Positions 53,934 to 58,247 of a DNA stretch of 58,247 bases are shown here, piece after piece. Both the position numbers and the translations under genes were made by a program. The first letter of the stretch is position 1, and each line of letters starts with the position of its first letter. This DNA is from Longispora albida DSM 44784. Its GTDB lineage: Bacteria; Actinomycetota; Actinomycetes; Mycobacteriales; Micromonosporaceae. The notes under the pieces are model-generated. The model ran no database searches. It was not told the DNA's origin and saw only the letters and a list, made by a program, of their open reading frames with translations. The stretch covers positions 204-58,450 of the forward strand of contig NZ_KB903823.1 of assembly GCF_000379825.1 (NCBI RefSeq), given 5' to 3'.

Positions 53934-55259
53934 ATGTCAGGGGCAGGTCTGCCCGGCCCGGAAGGCTGGCGGCGGGCACCCGGGAAGGAGCCACACTGGG
54001 ATGTGGAACCTGGACCAGCCGGGATCAAGCGGATCTACTACACGCTGGTGGTCGGCAACACCCTGGCGGCCTCGCTGATCTGGGGGATCAACACGATCTT
54101 CCTGCTCGACGCCGGACTGTCCAACCTGGAGGCCTTCGCCGCCAACGCCTTCTTCACGGCGGGCATGGTGCTCTTCGAGGTGCCGACCGGCGTGGTCGCC
54201 GACCTGCGCGGCCGCCGGACGTCCTTCCTGCTCGGCACGGTGACGCTGGCCGCATCCACCGCGCTGTACGTCCTGCTGTGGCGGCTCGGCGCGCCCTTCT
54301 GGCAGTGGGCTGTGGTGTCGCTGCTGCTCGGGCTCGGCTTCACCTTCTTCTCCGGCGCGACCGAGGCCTGGCTGGTCGACGCGCTCCAGGCGACCGGGTT
54401 CGACGGGCAGCTGGAGTCGGTGTTCGCCCGGGCCCAGGTCTTCGGCGGGCTGGCGATGCTGACCGGCGCGATCGGCGGCGGGTACCTGGCCCAGATCACC
54501 AACCTCGGCGTGCCCTTCGTCGTCCGGGCCAGCGTGCTCATGCTGATGTTCCTGGTGGCGCTCCTGCTGATGCGGGACATCGGCTTCACGCCCCGGCGGG
54601 ACGGCCACCCGCTCCGTGAGATCCGCACGATCGTGTCCAACTCGGTGGAGTACGGCTGGCGGGTCCCCGCGGTCAAGTACCTGATGCTCGCCGCGCCGTT
54701 CAGCGCCGGCGTCGCGATCTACGTGTTCTACGCGCTCCAGCCGCATCTGCTCGACCTGTGGGGCGACCAGGAGGCGTACGGCATCGCCGGCCTGGTCGCG
54801 GCGCTCGTGGCCGGGTCGCAGGTCGCGGGCGGGCTGCTCGCCCCGGTGGTCCGCAGGCTGGTGACCCGGCGGACCACCGCGATCCTCGTGGCGGCGGCGG
54901 CCGGCACGGTGGCGGTGTTCGCCATCGGCCTCGTACCCGACTTCTGGGTGGTCGTCGCGCTGATCACCCTGTGGGGGCTGGCCTTCACGGCGGCCGGCCC
55001 GATCCAGCAGGCGTACCTCAACGACATGATCCCGTCGTCCCAGCGCGCGACGATTCTGTCCTTCGCCTCGCTGATGGGTTCCAGCGGCGGGATCGTGGCC
55101 CAGCCGGCCCTCGGCCGCTCGGCCGACGTGTGGGGGTACCCGGCCTCCTACCTGCTGTCCGCCGGGATCTCCGCGCTGGCCCTGCCCTTCGTGTACCTGT
55201 CGCGCCGGCAGAACGCACCGGCCGACTTCCGCCGGGGCGAACCAGCCGCCCCGGCGTGA
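53934..55259 (+). CDS. MFS transporter
   Basis: A 441-residue protein with about 12 membrane helices. MFS motif A is present after helix 2 as GVVADLRGRRTSFLLG, and helix 1 (IWGINTIFLLDAGLS) and helix 5 motifs are typical of drug/small-molecule exporters. The N-terminus has about 30 polar residues. ATG 53934 is the first start; no ribosome site is clear, and a GTG about 70 bases in is a possible alternative. The substrate is unknown. It is convergent with prs, only 10 bases apart. Confidence 0.88.
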   Translation: MSGAGLPGPEGWRRAPGKEPHWDVEPGPAGIKRIYYTLVVGNTLAASLIWGINTIFLLDAGLSNLEAFAANAFFTAGMVLFEVPTGVVADLRGRRTSFLLGTVTLAASTALYVLLWRLGAPFWQWAVVSLLLGLGFTFFSGATEAWLVDALQATGFDGQLESVFARAQVFGGLAMLTGAIGGGYLAQITNLGVPFVVRASVLMLMFLVALLLMRDIGFTPRRDGHPLREIRTIVSNSVEYGWRVPAVKYLMLAAPFSAGVAIYVFYALQPHLLDLWGDQEAYGIAGLVAALVAGSQVAGGLLAPVVRRLVTRRTTAILVAAAAGTVAVFAIGLVPDFWVVVALITLWGLAFTAAGPIQQAYLNDMIPSSQRATILSFASLMGSSGGIVAQPALGRSADVWGYPASYLLSAGISALALPFVYLSRRQNAPADFRRGEPAAPA

Positions 55260-55269
55260 CGTGAGCTGG

Positions 55270-56208
55270 TCACGCGAACAGCGCGCTGACCGACTCTCCG
55301 TTGTGGATGCGGCGCATGGCCTCGGCGAGCGCCGGGGCGATCGACAGCACCTTGAGCTTCGGCCCGCGCTCCGACTCGGGGATCGGCACGGTGTTGGTGG
55401 AGACGATCTCCAGCACGTCGGGCTGGTCGCCGATCCGCTTGAGCGCGCCGCTGGAGAACAGGCCGTGCGTGCAGGCCACCCGGATCGACTTGGCCCCGAG
55501 CTCGCGGAGCCGTTCGATGAGTTCCAGGACGGTGCTGCCCTTGGCGATCTCGTCGTCCAGGATGATCACGTCGCGGCCGGTGACCTCGCCGATCACCGAG
55601 CTGATGCTGACCTTGTCGTCGGCGAACCGCTGCTTGGCCCCCGCGGCCACCTTGGCGCCGATCAGCCGGGCGAAGGCGGCGGCCTCCTTGGCGTTGCCCA
55701 GGTCGGGGGAGACGACGGTGGTGTTCGACAGGTCGTACTGCTGGAAGTGCGCCGCCAGCTCCCGCAGCGCGTGCAGGTGGTCGACCGGGATGTTGAAGAA
55801 CCCGTGCACCTGAGGGGAGTGCAGGGTCATGGTGAGAACACGGCTGGCGCCCGCCGTGACCAGCAGGTCGGCCACGAGCCGGCCGCCGATCGAGATGCGC
55901 GGCGCGTCCTTCTTGTCCGAGCGCGCGTAGGCGAAGTGCGGCATGACCACAGTGGTGCGTGCCGCCGAGGCGCCGCGTGCGGCGTCCAGCATGAGGAGAA
56001 GCTCGACCAGATTCTCCTGTACCGGCTGGACGAGCGGCTGGATCAGGAACACGTCCCGTTCCCGGCAGTTGGCCTGGAGCTGGACTTCGAGGCAGTCGTT
56101 GGCGAACCGCTGCACCCGGACCGGGTGGAGCGGTGCCTCCAGGTGTGAGCAGATCTCGGCGGCTAGTTCGGGGTGGGCGCTTCCGCTGAACACGGCGATG
56201 TCCCGCAC
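55270..56208 (-). CDS. prs: Ribose-phosphate pyrophosphokinase (PRPP synthase)
   Basis: A 312-residue enzyme that makes PRPP from ribose 5-phosphate and ATP. Family motifs: FSGSAHPELAAEIC at the start, ANCRERDVFLIQPL, MPHFAYARSDKKD (ATP binding), SPDLGNAKEAAAFA and the PRPP loop VIILDDEIAKGSTV. I chose the GTG at 56206-56208 because AAGGAG sits 7 bases upstream. The regulatory flexible loop looks shorter and altered (RSDKKDAPRISIGGRLVADLL), and RDV replaces the usual RGxDV. It may be a second, non-housekeeping copy, since it stands alone without glmU. Confidence 0.93.
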   Translation of the reverse strand: MRDIAVFSGSAHPELAAEICSHLEAPLHPVRVQRFANDCLEVQLQANCRERDVFLIQPLVQPVQENLVELLLMLDAARGASAARTTVVMPHFAYARSDKKDAPRISIGGRLVADLLVTAGASRVLTMTLHSPQVHGFFNIPVDHLHALRELAAHFQQYDLSNTTVVSPDLGNAKEAAAFARLIGAKVAAGAKQRFADDKVSISSVIGEVTGRDVIILDDEIAKGSTVLELIERLRELGAKSIRVACTHGLFSSGALKRIGDQPDVLEIVSTNTVPIPESERGPKLKVLSIAPALAEAMRRIHNGESVSALFA

Positions 56209-56374
56209 GGGAATGCTCCTTGTTGATCTCACCGGATGTCGCGCCGAATATACCGAGGCTCCGGGCGGCACCGACCGGCTGCGGCCAGCTGAGACGGACA
56301 TCTCACATCCCGCACTATCCACATAGGATCATCGATGCCTCGTGCGGTTGGCCGTCACGTCCCGCGCCGCTTCC

Positions 56375-56698
56375 TCAGTGACCCGACCCGCCGAGGTTCA
56401 GCAGGATCACCCCGCCGATCACCAGCATGATCCCGCAGATCTTCATCAGGTTGATCTCCTCCTTGAGGAAGGTGAACCCGATCGCGGCGATCACCGCCGT
56501 CCCGACCCCCGACCAGATCGCGTACGCCGTCGACACCGGCACCCCGCGCAGCGCCACGGACAGGAAGTAGAAGGACACCCCGTACCCGACCAGCGACAAC
56601 GCGGTCGGCAGGCCCTTGCTGAACCCGTCGGAGTACTTCAGGGAGGTCGTCGCGCCGATCTCGAACGCGATCGCCAGCGCCAGCATCACATAAGGCAT
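56375..56698 (-). CDS. Small multidrug resistance (SMR/EmrE-type) efflux protein
   Basis: A 107-residue protein with four membrane helices. The essential membrane glutamate is Glu13 in LALAIAFEIGATTSLKYSDGF; helix 3 has the conserved STAYAIWSGVGTAVIA, and helix 4 ends LVIGGVILLNLGG. SMR proteins are proton-coupled antiporters for cationic drugs or guanidinium, acting as dimers. The message is probably leaderless, with TAGGCT 6 bases upstream. It is divergent from a NUDIX gene, which also looks leaderless. Confidence 0.94.
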   Translation of the reverse strand: MPYVMLALAIAFEIGATTSLKYSDGFSKGLPTALSLVGYGVSFYFLSVALRGVPVSTAYAIWSGVGTAVIAAIGFTFLKEEINLMKICGIMLVIGGVILLNLGGSGH

Positions 56699-56704
56699 CC
56701 CGGC

Positions 56705-56710
56705 AGCCTA
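56705..56710 (-). promoter_or_regulatory. -10 hexamer, leaderless start of the SMR gene
   Basis: TAGGCT on the reverse strand ends 6 bases before the ATG. Confidence 0.5.
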
Positions 56711-56747
56711 GAGGCCCGCGTGCCCCGCGTGCCCAGGTCGGGCTGGG

Positions 56748-56753
56748 TAGCCT
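56748..56753 (+). promoter_or_regulatory. -10 hexamer, leaderless start of the NUDIX gene
   Basis: TAGCCT ends 6 bases before the ATG at 56760. It is back to back with the SMR promoter within 50 bases. Confidence 0.5.
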
Positions 56754-56759
56754 GGCCGG

Positions 56760-57221
56760 ATGGTTCTCCCGGCTGCCGAGTGGTACGCGACCCTGCCCAC
56801 CTTCCTGGCGTTCGCCGGCGCCGTGATCACGGATGACGCGGGGCGGATCCTGCTCGTCCGGACGACATACCGCCAGCACTGGAACCTTCCGGGCGGCGTA
56901 CTGGAAGCAGGCGAGCCGCCCCACGCCGGCTGCGCCCGCGAGGTCAGGGAAGAAGTCGGGCTCGACCTGGAGCCCGGCCGGCTGCTCGTCGTGGATTGGT
57001 CGGCGCCGGCCGCCGGGCGGCAGGCGCTGTTCGGGTTCCTGTTCGAGGCCGGCCCGGTCGCGCCCGGCACCCCTATCCGGTTGCAGGACGGGGAGATAGC
57101 CGACTACGCGTTCGTGCCACCCGGCGAAGCCCTCGGCCGGGTATCGGCGAACATGGCGGCCCGGCTCCGCGCGGTGGCCACGGCCCAGGAGACCGGCACC
57201 ACGGTGTACCTCGCCCGGTGA
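56760..57221 (+). CDS. NUDIX hydrolase
   Basis: A 153-residue hydrolase with a complete Nudix box: G(GVLEA)GE..P.AGCAREVREEVGLD, matching GX5EX7REUXEEXGU. Preceding WNLPGGVLEAGEP is typical. It would hydrolyse a nucleoside diphosphate linked to another group; the substrate is not predictable. It is probably leaderless. It is a stand-alone gene followed by a HAD phosphatase with its own promoter. Confidence 0.93.
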   Translation: MVLPAAEWYATLPTFLAFAGAVITDDAGRILLVRTTYRQHWNLPGGVLEAGEPPHAGCAREVREEVGLDLEPGRLLVVDWSAPAAGRQALFGFLFEAGPVAPGTPIRLQDGEIADYAFVPPGEALGRVSANMAARLRAVATAQETGTTVYLAR

Positions 57222-57294
57222 CCGGCAGGTGAACAACAATTCCGGCCCCGGTGACCTGGCCGACAGTCTGGTCCGGGCCAAAAGGGCCGTCGGC

Positions 57295-57300
57295 TAGGGT
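57295..57300 (+). promoter_or_regulatory. -10 hexamer, leaderless start of the HAD gene
   Basis: TAGGGT ends 7 bases before the GTG at 57308. Confidence 0.45.
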
Positions 57301-57307
57301 TCCACGC

Positions 57308-57958
57308 GTGACCCCGGACTTCGCCCTGCTCCTCGACATGGACGGCACCCTCCTCGACAGCGAGAAGCTGTGGGAGATCGGCCTCCACGACCTCGCCGTC
57401 CACCACGGCGGCCGGATGTCGGCGCAGGCCAGGGAACGCATGGTCGGAGGCAACATGGCCGACTCGATGGACATCCTGCACACCGACATCGGCAAGCCGT
57501 GGCTCGACGCCCAGGCCAGCACGGACTGGCTGGAGAACCGGATGGCCGAGATCTTCACCGAGGGCGTGCCGTGGCGGCCCGGTGCCGCTGAGCTGCTCGC
57601 GGCGGCGCGCGCGGCGGGAGTACCGGTCGCACTGGTCACCGCCACCCGCCGCCACCTCGTCGAGGTCTGCCTCGACACGCTGGGCCGGGACAACTTCGAC
57701 GCCGTGGTCTGCGGCGACGAGGTACCCGAGACCAAGCCGCACCCCGCCCCGTACCTCACCGGCGCGGCCCTCCTCGGCTTCCCGGCCGCGTCCTGCGTCG
57801 CGATCGAGGACTCGCCGACCGGTGTCGCGAGCGCCCTCGCGGCCGGCTGTGCGGTGCTCGCCGTCCCCTGCGAGGTACCGCTGGACGGCCTCGGCGCCAC
57901 GGTCACCGACAGCCTGGCCAGCATCGACCTGCCGTACCTGCGTTCCCTGCTCCTCTAG
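57308..57958 (+). CDS. HAD-superfamily phosphatase (beta-phosphoglucomutase-like)
   Basis: A 216-residue HAD hydrolase. Motif I is LLLDMDGTLLDSE (nucleophile Asp10, acid/base Asp12), motif II is ALVTATRRH, the lysine is in ETKPHP and motif III is CVAIEDSPTG. The helical cap between motifs I and II (subclass I) fits phosphoglycolate phosphatase or beta-phosphoglucomutase-like enzymes. The start GTG has no ribosome site but TAGGGT 7 bases upstream. Its stop lies directly against the apparent left end of an insertion sequence, so its natural terminator has probably been displaced. Confidence 0.93.
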   Translation: MTPDFALLLDMDGTLLDSEKLWEIGLHDLAVHHGGRMSAQARERMVGGNMADSMDILHTDIGKPWLDAQASTDWLENRMAEIFTEGVPWRPGAAELLAAARAAGVPVALVTATRRHLVEVCLDTLGRDNFDAVVCGDEVPETKPHPAPYLTGAALLGFPAASCVAIEDSPTGVASALAAGCAVLAVPCEVPLDGLGATVTDSLASIDLPYLRSLLL

Positions 57959-57959
57959 G

Positions 57960-58247
57960 TGTTCTGTCCATGGACGTTGGTGATGTGGGGTCTTGAAAGG
58001 GTGAGGGCCTGCCGGTTAGGTGTGGAGCTACCAAGTCAGCCGCACCCGAGCCGGAAGGCCCTCGATGGTCCACCGTAATGCACCCTTGTCCGAGACGGGC
58101 AGGCTGCGTCTTGCCCGTTGCGTTGTTGATGATCAGTGGCCGTTGCGCCGTGCCGCGGAGCGGTTCCAGGTGTCGGCGACGACCGCGGCGCGGTGGGCCG
58201 GCCGGTATCGCGAGCTCGGTGAGGCGGGGATGGCCGACCGGTCCAGC
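57960..58247 (+). mobile_element. Left part of an IS481-like insertion sequence, cut by window edge
   Basis: The region from just after the HAD stop to the window edge has a base and codon pattern unlike the neighbours and carries the start of an IS481-type transposase. The element's left tip is placed tentatively at TGTTCTGTCC (57960). The right end is outside, so the terminal repeat and target duplication cannot be checked. Confidence 0.7.
58065..58247 (+). CDS. IS481-family transposase, N-terminal part
   Basis: Only 61 residues are inside the window. MVHRNAPLSETGRLRLARCV at the start and WPLRRAAERFQVSATTAARW, followed by GRYRELGEAGMADRSS, form the N-terminal leucine-zipper/helix-turn-helix of IS481 transposases. 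The DDE catalytic core lies beyond the edge. The upstream 100 bases contain the probable left terminal region and promoter. Confidence 0.88.
   Translation, partial: MVHRNAPLSETGRLRLARCVVDDQWPLRRAAERFQVSATTAARWAGRYRELGEAGMADRSS

Noticed and set aside
55255-55275. GCGTGAC/GTCACGC hairpin between the MFS and prs genes
   Set aside because: The 7-base stem overlaps both coding ends. A shared terminator is possible but not supportable from sequence alone.

Overview
The window is very GC-rich DNA (I estimate about 70%) with the codon pattern of a filamentous actinomycete. Supporting signs are geosmin and 2-methylisoborneol chemistry, SARP and LAL giant regulators, a rifampin ADP-ribosyltransferase, many GTG/TTG starts and many genes that look leaderless. 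I cannot name the genus. I saw no tRNA, rRNA, CRISPR array or replication origin, and no gene-free stretch reaches 300 bases.

Layout. 1-3.6 kb: a partial nucleotide-sugar epimerase, a polytopic membrane protein and a lipoprotein. 3.7-19.1 kb: a terpenoid locus. dxs and ispG (+) supply isoprenoid precursor. After a 3.3 kb stretch of unrelated small genes, a leftward operon encodes a polyprenyl diphosphate synthase, a family 2B encapsulin shell protein, a geosmin synthase and a 2-methylisoborneol-type synthase, headed by an IclR regulator. Divergent to it are a geranyl-diphosphate C-methyltransferase and ispH. Together they form a compact route from MEP intermediates to two volatile terpenoids, with a protein shell that probably houses one or more of the enzymes. 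19-36 kb: a regulatory and secretion region with three STAND-type giant regulators (one LAL, two AfsR/SARP), an O-methyltransferase, an M4 metalloprotease and two secreted ricin-type lectin proteins, each divergent from a SARP gene.

39.8-47.5 kb: glycogen synthase, then an apparent operon with UDP-GlcNAc 2-epimerase, a 48-residue microprotein that is almost only an LPxTG-type sorting signal, an exosortase-like transpeptidase with a Cys/Arg/His triad, a processive family-2 glycosyltransferase, a GT-C-like membrane protein and a secreted protein with its own C-terminal anchor. I regard this as the most novel system here. 47.4-57.9 kb: mostly single genes (methyltransferase, arr, a cytosolic beta-trefoil protein, a PhzE-type aminodeoxyisochorismate/anthranilate synthase with a GntR regulator, 2Fe-2S ferredoxin, MFS and SMR exporters, prs, NUDIX, HAD). 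57.96 kb to the end: the start of an IS481-like insertion sequence.

Recurring signals: ten genes have a TAnnnT hexamer 6-7 bases before the start codon, which predicts leaderless mRNAs. Several perfect inverted repeats act as terminators or candidate operators.
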